Source of the DNA: Gudongella sp034006985
GTDB lineage: Bacteria > Bacillota > Clostridia > Tissierellales > Tissierellaceae
Length of the DNA: 64,000 nt
Direction of reading: 5' to 3'
NCBI GenBank assembly: GCA_034006985.1
Contig: JAVERT010000003.1
Location: forward strand, 62,001-126,000
Numbering within the stretch: the first letter of the stretch is position 1; each line of letters begins with the position of its first letter. This document shows, piece by piece, positions 36,727 to 45,661 of the stretch. The notes under the pieces were generated by a model that made no database searches, had not been told where the DNA came from, and saw only the letters and a list, made by a program, of their open reading frames with translations. A program made the position numbers and the translations under genes.

Positions 36727-37834
36727 CTACTGAAGAGCTTTAAATTTTAGATATTCATTAATAAAATAATCTATATTACCATCCATTACCTTACCAACAT
36801 CTCCAACTTCAGCATTAGTTCTATGGTCTTTTATCATACTATAAGGATGAAATACATAAGACCTTATTTGTGAGCCCCAAGCTATTTGAGAATATGAACC
36901 TTGAAGGTCATCAATCCTATCTTTGTTTTCTTCCTCTTTAATTGTAGCAAGTTTTGCTTTTAGCATATTCATAGCCGTATTTTTATTTGAATGTTGCGAA
37001 CGTTCAGATTGACATTGAACTACAACGCCTGTTGGAATATGAGTAATCCTTATGGCTGAATCAGTTGTGTTTACGTGCTGACCACCTGCACCAGAAGCTC
37101 TATAGGTATCTATCTTTAAATCATTCTCATTTATTTCTATTTCAACATCATCAAGGAATTCTGGATAAACATCTATACTTGCAAATGATGTATGTCTCTT
37201 ACCTGCTGTATCAAATGGAGATATCCTAACTAATCTATGAACTCCCTTTTCACTTCTTAAATATCCATATGCATTGTAACCTTCTATTAAAAGTGTAACA
37301 GATTTTACTCCACCCTCTGTATCAGCCTGTAAATCCAAAGTTTCAACTCTAAACCCTCTATTATCTGCCCATCTTCTATACATTCTTAAAAGCATCTCAG
37401 CCCAATCTTGGGCTTCAAGACCGCCTGCACCAGAATGGATTGAAAGAATCGCATTCTTATCATCGAATTCTCCACTTAAAAGAGTTGCTATTTTAAAATC
37501 ATCAACTTTTTTCTCTAGTGTGTTTATAGTCTTTTGGAGTTCTTTATAGTGAGCAAAATCGTCTTCCTCAATTATTAATTCAATTAGTATTTCAGCCTCT
37601 TCAATTTCTTCCATTAAACCTTCATACTCATCTATTTTAACTGACTTGTTCTTTATCTGCTGCATGATGGCCTGTGCAGTTTTTACATCATCCCATAAAT
37701 CTTCTTTATAGGTCTTTTCCTGCAATACTTTGACATCCCTTTTTAGGCCAGGTAAGTCAAAGTGAAACACCCAATTCTACAATTGTCTCTTTTAACGAAA
37801 CAAGTTTTTCTCTATCGAGATATATGCTCTCCAT
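36727..37834 (-). CDS. prfB: Peptide chain release factor 2 (programmed +1 frameshift)
   Basis: RF2 ends translation at UGA and UAA. The gene starts at ATG 37834 with 25 sense codons, then an in-frame TGA at 37759-37757 in the conserved CTTTGAC slip site. A +1 shift onto GAC continues as DLPGLKRDVK into the main frame, giving about 368 residues. A GGG-containing Shine-Dalgarno-like stretch lies just before the site. The catalytic GGQ motif is in SGAGGQHVNTTDSA, and the specificity region carries the RF2-type SPF triplet (ISPF). The shift autoregulates RF2 level, so the interruption is not a mutation. Confidence 0.95.
37756..37762 (-). promoter_or_regulatory. RF2 programmed frameshift site CTTTGAC
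   Basis: The minus-strand heptamer CTTTGAC joins the short first reading frame to the main RF2 frame, with the UGA stop as the regulatory codon. Confidence 0.92.
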
Positions 37835-37858
37835 AATTCACTCCCTTTCAAACTAATA

Positions 37859-40615
37859 CTAACTTATTTGCTTAGTAGGATCCCCACAACATTTTTTATA
37901 TTTTTTACCACTTCCACAAGGACAAGGGTCATTTCTCCCAACTTTCTTTTCCTTATTTACAACAGTTTTATTCTGAACACTACCATCTGGGCTACCTGTT
38001 TTTAATGGTTGAGCTACTCTTTTACGCTCTATATTATCATTTAAAACTGCATGATATAAAAATCCTACTGTGTCTTCTGCAATACTAGCTGTCATTTCAT
38101 CAAACATATCAAACCCTTCTACTTGATAAGCTCGAACTGGATCCTGTTGTCCAACCGCCCTAAGACCAATCCCTTGTCTTAGTTGATCCATTGCATCTAT
38201 ATGGTCCATCCATTTTCTATCTACAACTTGAAGTAGTACAATTCTTTCAATTTCTCTAAATTTATCTGCACCAAATTCATTTTCTTTTTGGGTATACTTC
38301 TCTTTAGCATTCTTTAGTATATGTTCACTTAAGCTATCTTTCGTTAAGCTTTCTATATCAAGTGAAGCAAATACTTCTTTGCCAAAATCAAACTTATTTA
38401 TAAAGAATTTTTCCATTCCTTCTAAATCCCATTCTTCAGGATACTTCATTCCACGTGTATATAACTCCACATTTGTTGTAATTAAATTATGAATCATTTC
38501 TTCTATATGTTCACTTAAGTCCTCACCTTGAAGAACTTTTCTTCTTTCTCCATAAATAATTTCCCTTTGCTTGTTCATAACATCATCATATTGAAGAACA
38601 TGTTTTCTGATTGAGAAGTTATTACTCTCAACTTTTTTCTGAGCACCTTCAATTGTCTTTGTCAATAAGCTATGCTCAAGTGGTTCATCCTCTGGCATGT
38701 TTAAACCATCTATGATACCTTTCATTCTTTCCCCAGCAAAAAGTCTCATTAGATCATCTTCAAATGATATATAAAATCTTGAACTCCCAGGGTCTCCCTG
38801 TCTACCAGCTCTACCTCTAAGCTGATTGTCTATACGCCTTGATTCATGTCTTTCAGTTCCTATAATATGAAGCCCACCAACTTCGACAACCTTTTTATGC
38901 TCATCTGCCGTTGCTTTTTCATATTTTTCTATTAAAGCCTTATATTCCTCTCTAGCTTTTACAACCTCTTCATCTTCAATATCAAAGAAACTATCCACAA
39001 GAGCTAAAATCTCTTCATCATAGCCTTTTTTCTTCAACTCATCCATTGCCATATGCTCAGGATTCCCGCCCAATACAATATCTGTACCTCTACCTGCCAT
39101 ATTAGTTGCAATTGTAACACTATTAAATCTACCAGCCTGAGCTACTATATCAGCCTCTTTTTCATGTTGCTTAGCATTTAAAACTTCATGCTTTATACCT
39201 TCTTTTTTTAGCATTTTTGATATCATTTCGGATTTTTCTATAGTAATAGTACCAACTAGTATTGGTTGACCATCTTTATGCTTTTCTTTTATCTCATCAA
39301 CTATAGCTCTAAATTTGCCTGCTTCAGTTTTATACACGCAATCCGCGTAATCTTCTCTTACAACAGGTTTATTTGTTGGAATTTCAACAACATCCATTGT
39401 ATAAATTTCTCTAAATTCCTCTTCCTCAGTTTTTGCAGTACCTGTCATACCTGAAAGTTTATCATACATTCTAAAATAGTTCTGGAATGTAACAGTAGCA
39501 AGAGTTTTTGATTCAGAGCGAACATCTAAACCCTCTTTTGCTTCAATAGCCTGATGTAGACCATTACTATACCGTCTACCGAGCATAAGTCTACCAGTAA
39601 ACTCATCGACGATTATTACTTCACCCTCTTTTACGACATAATCAGTATCTTTTTTCATGATACTTCTTGCTTTAATTGCCTGATTTATATGATGTGCTAT
39701 CTCCATACTTTCTAAATCAGCCATATTTTCTATACCGAAAAAGCTCTCCGCTTTTGCAGTACCATTATCGGTTAGAGCGATTGACTTAGCTTTTTCATCT
39801 ATAAGAAAATCCACCGTTTCTTCTTTAATTTCCCTATTAAAAGGATCTGACTTGGTCTCATCAGGGTTTAAATATCTAAATGTCAAAGTCTTTGCAAAAT
39901 GATCAGCCATAGAATATAAATTTGTAGACTTATCACCTTTACCAGATATAATTAAAGGAGTTCTCGCCTCATCAACAAGTATCGAGTCAACCTCATCGAC
40001 AATAGCATAGTAGAGTTTTCTTTGTACCATTTCTTCTTTATAAATAACCATATTATCTCTTAGGTAATCGAATCCAAATTCATTATTAGTACCATAAGTT
40101 ATATCTGCAGCGTAAGCTTCTTTTTTCTCTTTGCTATCCATACCATGAACTACACAACCCACAGATAAACCTAAAAATTCATACAGTTTTCCCATCCATT
40201 GCTTATCTCTCTTTGCAAGATAATCATTAACAGTAATTATATGAACACCAAGGCCAGTTAATGCATTTAAATACGCTGATAGAGTTGCAACTAAAGTTTT
40301 ACCTTCACCTGTTTTCATTTCAGATATTCGTCCTTGATGAAGTATTATTCCACCATATATTTGCACTGGAAAATGCTTCATGCCAAGTACCCTAGTTGAC
40401 GCTTCTCTTACAACAGCAAATGCCTCCAGTAAAATATCATCTAACTTTTCTCCGTCTGCAAATCTATTTTTAAATTCTTCTGTTTTAGCTTTTAATTCAT
40501 CATCACTCATCGATTGCATCACAGAATCAAGTGATAATACTTTGTTTACAGTTCCATCTAATTTTTTAAGCTCTCTATCACTGTATGTTCCAAGGAGCTT
40601 ATCGAATAATCCCAT
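37859..40615 (-). CDS. secA: Preprotein translocase ATPase SecA
   Basis: The 918-residue motor pushes secretory proteins through SecYEG. Walker A MKTGEGKTLVATL lies near residue 100, the DEAD-like VDEVDSILVDEARTPL near 210, and the helicase motif TNMAGRGTDIVLGGNP near 500. The C-terminal zinc motif GRNDPCPCGSGKKYKKCCG, which contacts SecB or ribosomes, is complete. It is followed closely by prfB (24 bases), a frequent pairing in Firmicutes. Confidence 0.98.
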   Translation of the reverse strand: MGLFDKLLGTYSDRELKKLDGTVNKVLSLDSVMQSMSDDELKAKTEEFKNRFADGEKLDDILLEAFAVVREASTRVLGMKHFPVQIYGGIILHQGRISEMKTGEGKTLVATLSAYLNALTGLGVHIITVNDYLAKRDKQWMGKLYEFLGLSVGCVVHGMDSKEKKEAYAADITYGTNNEFGFDYLRDNMVIYKEEMVQRKLYYAIVDEVDSILVDEARTPLIISGKGDKSTNLYSMADHFAKTLTFRYLNPDETKSDPFNREIKEETVDFLIDEKAKSIALTDNGTAKAESFFGIENMADLESMEIAHHINQAIKARSIMKKDTDYVVKEGEVIIVDEFTGRLMLGRRYSNGLHQAIEAKEGLDVRSESKTLATVTFQNYFRMYDKLSGMTGTAKTEEEEFREIYTMDVVEIPTNKPVVREDYADCVYKTEAGKFRAIVDEIKEKHKDGQPILVGTITIEKSEMISKMLKKEGIKHEVLNAKQHEKEADIVAQAGRFNSVTIATNMAGRGTDIVLGGNPEHMAMDELKKKGYDEEILALVDSFFDIEDEEVVKAREEYKALIEKYEKATADEHKKVVEVGGLHIIGTERHESRRIDNQLRGRAGRQGDPGSSRFYISFEDDLMRLFAGERMKGIIDGLNMPEDEPLEHSLLTKTIEGAQKKVESNNFSIRKHVLQYDDVMNKQREIIYGERRKVLQGEDLSEHIEEMIHNLITTNVELYTRGMKYPEEWDLEGMEKFFINKFDFGKEVFASLDIESLTKDSLSEHILKNAKEKYTQKENEFGADKFREIERIVLLQVVDRKWMDHIDAMDQLRQGIGLRAVGQQDPVRAYQVEGFDMFDEMTASIAEDTVGFLYHAVLNDNIERKRVAQPLKTGSPDGSVQNKTVVNKEKKVGRNDPCPCGSGKKYKKCCGDPTKQIS

Positions 40616-40868
40616 TTATATCATCCTTTCAACTAATTAACATCATTATATTATACCACTTATCCACAAGTATGCCAAATAAATAAGCTAGTAAGGTAGT
40701 GTCAATTTACTTTTGTATTTATAGGTGTTATTATTTAGATAAATAATAAAGAAAGTTCTACATAATCATTATAAGTTAACTTTCTTTGAAACTCAAAACG
40801 GAAAGTTCCTTATGTAAGAAAAAGTCGAACTTCACTATTCGTTATAAAAAAATAAAAAGGGTGAGGAT
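40616..40868. other. Gene-free stretch with an inverted repeat and one DnaA box
   Basis: This divergent intergenic region separates secA and the nitrilase gene. It holds a consensus TTATCCACA at 40660-40668 and a perfect 10-bp inverted repeat AAAGAAAGTT (40748-40757) / AACTTTCTTT (40778-40787). No coding sequence is seen; promoters for both flanking genes are expected here. Confidence 0.4.
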
Positions 40869-41792
40869 ATGTTAGATTTTAAAAAAAATATTAGAATTGC
40901 ACTTGCACAGGTTTCTCCAGTTATCATGAATAAAGATGAGACAATAAAAAAAGCAATCAAGATTATTGAGAATGCTGGTAAAGAAGGATCTAACCTAGTA
41001 GTTTTTCCTGAATCTTTTATACCTGCTTATCCTAGGGGATTTTCTTATGGATTTGTGGTTGGTAGCAGAACTATGGAAGGTAGAAAAGACTGGAAAAAAT
41101 ATTATGATAATTCAGTCGTAGTAGGAACTATTGACACTGAATTATTATGTGAAGCAGCAAAAAAAGCAAGTATATATGTATCCATTGGAATTACAGAAAG
41201 AGATGCTATAAACTCAACTCTATACTGTACAAACTTGATTATCGATCCAGATGGAAATATTATATCAAGTCATAGAAAACTGAAACCAACTGGTACTGAA
41301 AGATGCATATGGGGAGAAGGCAATGGTTCTACCTTAGATGCAGTAACAACTCCATATGGAGTAATGGGTTCATTAATTTGCTGGGAAAATTATATGCCAC
41401 TCGCTAGATTTGCTATGTATGAACAAGGCGTTTCAATTTATTTAGCTCCAACTGCAGACTCAAGAGATGAATGGCAATCAACTGTAAGACATATTTCACT
41501 TGAAGGTAGATGTTTTGTTATTAGTTGCAATCAATTTGTAACAAAAGATATGTATCCTACTGATTTAAATCTCTATGATGAATTAGAATCTCAACCCGAT
41601 ATAATGTGTAGGGGCGGTAGCTGTGTTATCGACCCATTTGGAAAATATGTAGTTGAACCTATATGGGATAAGGAAGATGTAGTATACTGCGACCTTAATT
41701 TAGATATGGTTGCTTTAAGTAGAATAGATTTTGATCCAGCAGGTCACTATAACAGACCCGATGTATTCGAGTTTAATGTAAATAAAAAATAA
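40869..41792 (+). CDS. Nitrilase (carbon-nitrogen hydrolase family)
   Basis: The 307-residue enzyme has the complete Glu-Lys-Cys triad: FPESFIPAYPRGF (Glu, about residue 47), SHRKLKPTGTER (Lys, about 137) and LICWENYMPLAR (Cys, about 170). The CWENYMP form and the overall length point to the true nitrilase branch, converting nitriles to carboxylic acids and ammonia, rather than amidase or ureidopropionase branches. It stands alone on the plus strand with a GGGTGAGGA ribosome binding site and a strong terminator. Natural substrate unknown. Confidence 0.85.
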   Translation: MLDFKKNIRIALAQVSPVIMNKDETIKKAIKIIENAGKEGSNLVVFPESFIPAYPRGFSYGFVVGSRTMEGRKDWKKYYDNSVVVGTIDTELLCEAAKKASIYVSIGITERDAINSTLYCTNLIIDPDGNIISSHRKLKPTGTERCIWGEGNGSTLDAVTTPYGVMGSLICWENYMPLARFAMYEQGVSIYLAPTADSRDEWQSTVRHISLEGRCFVISCNQFVTKDMYPTDLNLYDELESQPDIMCRGGSCVIDPFGKYVVEPIWDKEDVVYCDLNLDMVALSRIDFDPAGHYNRPDVFEFNVNKK

Positions 41793-41813
41793 GAGTGAAT
41801 AAGATCATTAGAA

Positions 41814-41838
41814 AAAGCAGGGCATCTAGCCCTGCTTT
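41814..41838. terminator. Bidirectional terminator between the nitrilase gene and hpf
   Basis: AAAGCAGGGC, five bases, GCCCTGCTTT: a perfect 10-bp stem between two converging genes, usable by both. Confidence 0.9.
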
Positions 41839-41849
41839 ATTAAATCTCT

Positions 41850-42386
41850 TTAGTTAAAATCTGGCTCTATTAAACCATAATTTCCATCTTTTCTTTTATA
41901 TACAACAGAAACTTCTTCTGAATCTGCATCCATAAATACAAAGAAATTATGTCTTAATAATTCCATTTGAAGAATTGCCTCATCAGTTGACATTGGTTTT
42001 AATCCAAATCTTTTTCTTTTTACTAATATTGGCTTGTCATCTTCCTCCTCTTTAGTTGGTGATGGCACATTTTCAAATCTTATTGTTTCGCCATTTTTAT
42101 AACGCTTTTGAAGCTTTGTTTTATGCTTTCTTATTTGTCTCTCTAAAATATCAACTGTTCTGTCGATTGATGCATACATATCATCGCTAGATTCCTCTGC
42201 CCTTATAATTGTGCCGGGAAGGTTTATGGTAACTTCGATAATTTTACGATTCTTCTCAGTACCAAATGTTACATTCCCTGAGACATCGGTTTGAAAGTAT
42301 TTATCGAGTTTACTCAGCTTCTTTTCAGTAACATCCCTTAATGCGTCAGTTACTTCCATGTTTTTTCCAGTGTAGTTCATTTTCAT
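41850..42386 (-). CDS. hpf: Ribosome hibernation promoting factor, long form
   Basis: The 178-residue protein has an N-terminal S30AE domain (MNYTGKNMEVTDALRDVTEKK start) and a C-terminal dimerisation domain (HNFFVFMDADSEEVSVVYKR), the layout that links two 70S ribosomes into inactive 100S particles in stationary phase. The start ATG at 42386 has AAGGAG eight bases upstream; the ATG at 42404 lies before that site. Confidence 0.95.
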   Translation of the reverse strand: MKMNYTGKNMEVTDALRDVTEKKLSKLDKYFQTDVSGNVTFGTEKNRKIIEVTINLPGTIIRAEESSDDMYASIDRTVDILERQIRKHKTKLQKRYKNGETIRFENVPSPTKEEEDDKPILVKRKRFGLKPMSTDEAILQMELLRHNFFVFMDADSEEVSVVYKRKDGNYGLIEPDFN

Positions 42387-42519
42387 AAACCCAGCTCCTT
42401 TCATATAAGTATAATCACTTATACTATTTAAAACTATTATACCCTAATAATACTAAAACCATACATTTTTTAAAAACTATCTTTTTTTTCATCCTAGCTA
42501 TTTGCTAGCTTGTGGGACT

Positions 42520-42625
42520 TGTGGATATCTTTTTTGATTTTCTGTGGATAACTAACTTATACACTGTGGATAATGTGGGCAAGTCTGTGGAAAACGGTCA
42601 TTTCTCCATTTCTATATGTGGATAG
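42520..42625 (-). promoter_or_regulatory. DnaA-box cluster 2
   Basis: Six boxes or near-boxes, all in the orientation opposite to cluster 1, lie within 106 bases: TGTGGATAT (42520), TGTGGATAA (42543), TGTGGATAA (42565), TGTGGGCAA (42574), TGTGGAAAA (42586) and TGTGGATAG (42617). Two are exact consensus boxes. The cluster occupies the 308-base gap between hpf and the exporter-type gene, in which no other feature was recognised. Confidence 0.6.
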
Positions 42626-42694
42626 TCTATTGATAATTTTTAAAATATGAGTTAGAGTGTATAGATGATGATAATAATGATAAGAGGTATGATT

Positions 42695-43606
42695 ATGAAA
42701 CTAAAAAAATATAAAATTGGGATGCGAACTATTAAAACTGGTATTGCCGTAGCACTTGGTCTTTTTATTGCTGAATTATTTGGTTTGAATAGCCCACTAT
42801 TTGTTGGCATAGGTGCTATAAGTACAATGCAAGCATCTGTATCCGAATCTTTCATAAATGGTAAAAATAGAATGCTAGCTACCGTAATGGGTGCCTTAGT
42901 AGCAGTTATCATAGAATTACTATTCCCCCATAATGTACTATTTCTAGGCCTTGGAATTATTATAGTTATCCAAGCTGTAAATATTCTAGGATGGAAAAAC
43001 TCAATAGCACTTTCTGCGATAGTATTTATAGCAGTTTCTTTAAATACAAATGTCGCCATTATTCCTTCTGCACTAAATCGAGTTTTAGATACTTTTGTAG
43101 GAATTGTCGTGGGAGTTTTAGTTAACTACTTTATAGCTGCTCCAAATGTCGACAGACTATTTAATTTGTTCCAAGATGAATTCTTGCTTAAATCAAAAGA
43201 TTATTGCTATAAATTAGCTGTGGCTAAGTCAGCTATTGATATCGTTAGTTTAAGAGAAGATCTACTTGAGCTTGAAAAATTACAAGTCTTAATTGAAGAT
43301 GAAACGAAAATAAATACAATACAAGATAAAGAAAAAAATCAATCTGCGATTACTCTTCTTAAAATACAGGATATATATAGTAGTCTCATAACACTTGAAT
43401 CAATGAAGTATGTCGCAATATTAACTCCAGCAAATCTAAAACTAATTGAAGAAATTTACAATATTCAATGTCTTTGGTCTGAAAAAGCAATTATTGCGGA
43501 AAAAGATATAATATTTAATTATCATCTGCAAAGGGTATTAAAAGATTTGTTGTTGTTTAAAAAAGAGAATGATGACAATTCACAGAGCACAATTCACAAA
43601 TCATAA
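42695..43606 (+). CDS. Aromatic acid exporter family protein (ArAE_1/FUSC-like)
   Basis: The protein (303 residues from ATG 42695, which has AAGAGG upstream) starts KYKIGMRTIKTGIAVALGLF and has about five to six membrane segments in the first 165 residues, followed by a cytoplasmic helical domain. This matches ArAE_1/DUF939 proteins, relatives of FUSC-type exporters. Substrate unknown. The last dozen codons run through the 20-base repeat at 43575-43594, so the C-terminus has been extended or replaced by that repeat. Confidence 0.75.
   Translation: MKLKKYKIGMRTIKTGIAVALGLFIAELFGLNSPLFVGIGAISTMQASVSESFINGKNRMLATVMGALVAVIIELLFPHNVLFLGLGIIIVIQAVNILGWKNSIALSAIVFIAVSLNTNVAIIPSALNRVLDTFVGIVVGVLVNYFIAAPNVDRLFNLFQDEFLLKSKDYCYKLAVAKSAIDIVSLREDLLELEKLQVLIEDETKINTIQDKEKNQSAITLLKIQDIYSSLITLESMKYVAILTPANLKLIEEIYNIQCLWSEKAIIAEKDIIFNYHLQRVLKDLLLFKKENDDNSQSTIHKS
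43575..43594. repeat. 20-base repeat, copy 2
   Basis: Identical to 30048-30067, but here it lies inside the 3' end of the exporter-type reading frame. Confidence 0.6.
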
Positions 43607-43657
43607 TTAAATAATAAAAACGTAGGGGTGTATCTTTGTTAGCCATTTAAAATAAAA

Positions 43658-43723
43658 GAACCTCATGTACGCCCAGGATAACAATTAGCTGCCATCTTGA
43701 TCGTATGTGAGGCTCCATTTTTT
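43658..43723. terminator. Large convergent hairpin between the exporter-type gene and pepF
   Basis: GAACCTCATGTACG (43658-43671) pairs with CGTATGTGAGGCTC (43702-43715), with one A-C mismatch and two G-T pairs. An inner CAGGAT/ATCTTG stem (43674-43679 with 43694-43699) lies in its loop. TTTTTT follows on the plus strand and a T-rich tract on the minus strand. It is unusually large for a terminator; no known RNA family was recognised. Confidence 0.55.
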
Positions 43724-43773
43724 GTTCTAGCTCTATAAAAACTTTGTCAAAAGGCTAGTTTAATTACTAAATC

Positions 43774-45468
43774 TTATAATTCCCCATCTTCTACTTTATC
43801 TAAATACGCTTTGATCGGTTCTATAGCTTTTTTTATTGTTCCATCTTTAAATGGGTTATTAAGATTTGCGCCCTCAACCAATTCTAAAAATGGAAGTGAG
43901 CCTCCTTTTCTGCAAAGGGCTAAATAATCATTCCAAGCAGTTTCTCTATCTGTCCTACTTTTATCCCAAAACTGGAATGCACAAATCTGAGCTAATGTAT
44001 AATCTATATAATAAAATGGATTTGAAAATACATGGCCTTGTCTCATCCAGTAGCCACCTCTTTCAAGAAAATCATTTCCAGTATAATCTTTAAAAGGTAA
44101 ATATTTTTTTTCTATTTCTCTCCATGCAATCTTTCTCTCAGTTGGAGTTGCACTTGGGTTTTCATAAACAAAATGCTGGAATTCATCTATTGCAACACCA
44201 TATGGAATAAAACTAAGTCCAGATACGAGATGTGAAAACTTATATTTATCAACATCTTCTTTAAAGAAACCTTCCATCCATGGCCAAGTTAAAAATTCCA
44301 TACTCATAGAATGAATTTCACATGCTTCAAGAGTTGGAAATTTATATTCTGGTAATATGTATCCCAAACTCATGTAAGTTTGAAATGCATGCCCTGCTTC
44401 ATGCGTTAATACATCAATATCTGAACTTGTACCATTAAAGTTTGAAAATATAAATGGTGCTTTGTAATCTGGAATTACAGTACAAAACCCGCCACTTTTT
44501 TTGCCTGGCTTACTTAAAAGATCAAGCAAATCCTTTTCAACCATAAAATCAAAGAACTCTTTAGTCTCTTTTGATAGCTCCGCATACATATTTTTACCAT
44601 TTTCTACTATCCAATCAGGATTTCCTTTTGGATTCGCATTTCCAGAATTATATTCGATAGTTTCATCGTAATAATAAAGATTATCTAATCCCAATCTCTT
44701 CCTTTGTCTTTCTTTTAATTCAGACACAGCAGGAACTATCTCATCTTTTACCTGTTCTCTAAATTTAGCTACCATTTCAGGATTATAATCAGACCTCCCT
44801 AGTCTTTTATAACCTAGGTTTACATAGTTTTCATAACCTAATTTTCGAGCCATTCTATCTCTAACAACTACCAAATCATCATAGATTTTATCTATTTCTG
44901 CTTCATTATCTTTGAAAAAATCTGTATAAGCTAGATATGATGACCTTCTAGTTTCCCTATCTGTGGATTCCATATATGGTCTTAATTGACTAAGATTTAG
45001 AATTTGCCCATCGTACTCTATTTTTGCTGAAGCAACTAAGGCTTCATACTTTGTTGAAAGCTTATTTTCAGTTACTATTTCATCCATTATCTTTTCATCA
45101 AATGCTTCTATCTGTAATCTAGCAAGATTAAAGAGTTGCTCTCCCCATTCCTTTTTCAAACTTTCTATATATGATGAAGCTATAAGCTCTTTATAAAACT
45201 TTGTTGTCATATTCTCGTATCTCGGCATGTTTTCATCCATAAAATTCTGCTCAGCAAAATAAAACTCATCTCGCGTATCTATAGAATGTCTTATACTAAC
45301 CAAAGTTTCCATTGTATATATATAATTTCTGATACTTGTTATCTCTTCAATTATGCCATTTTGTTCTTTTGCTGAACTCGCTCTACCAAAATTCAAAAGT
45401 AAGGAATCAAAATTCTTTTCTATTTTATCAAAGTCTGGCCTTTCATATTTAAAATCATTGAACTTCAC
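43774..45468 (-). CDS. M3 family oligoendopeptidase (PepF-like)
   Basis: A 564-residue zinc metallopeptidase that degrades short peptides in the cytoplasm. The zinc site HEAGHAFQTY lies near residue 355, followed by the third ligand in PTLEACEIHSMSMEF. The protein begins at GTG, with GGAGGGG upstream. A peptide-degrading enzyme suits an amino-acid fermenter. Confidence 0.92.
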   Translation of the reverse strand: MKFNDFKYERPDFDKIEKNFDSLLLNFGRASSAKEQNGIIEEITSIRNYIYTMETLVSIRHSIDTRDEFYFAEQNFMDENMPRYENMTTKFYKELIASSYIESLKKEWGEQLFNLARLQIEAFDEKIMDEIVTENKLSTKYEALVASAKIEYDGQILNLSQLRPYMESTDRETRRSSYLAYTDFFKDNEAEIDKIYDDLVVVRDRMARKLGYENYVNLGYKRLGRSDYNPEMVAKFREQVKDEIVPAVSELKERQRKRLGLDNLYYYDETIEYNSGNANPKGNPDWIVENGKNMYAELSKETKEFFDFMVEKDLLDLLSKPGKKSGGFCTVIPDYKAPFIFSNFNGTSSDIDVLTHEAGHAFQTYMSLGYILPEYKFPTLEACEIHSMSMEFLTWPWMEGFFKEDVDKYKFSHLVSGLSFIPYGVAIDEFQHFVYENPSATPTERKIAWREIEKKYLPFKDYTGNDFLERGGYWMRQGHVFSNPFYYIDYTLAQICAFQFWDKSRTDRETAWNDYLALCRKGGSLPFLELVEGANLNNPFKDGTIKKAIEPIKAYLDKVEDGEL

Positions 45469-45661
45469 TTGTACCCCTCCATTTTTTAATTGTCTTCAAT
45501 TAAAAGCTTATATCATTTATCCGTTGGTGTAAAGATAGAGACTTAGATAATATTTTTGTGATTTAGGAAATTAATGGGTATAATAGTATATGGAATAATT
45601 AAAACCAAATTTATCATTCTAGATGGTTTTACGTCTAATATATTAATAATGGAGGAAAGTT

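Noticed and set aside
37757..37770. prfB looks like a truncated or frameshifted gene
   Set aside because: The CTTTGAC slip site and upstream start at 37834 show the normal programmed +1 frameshift of RF2.
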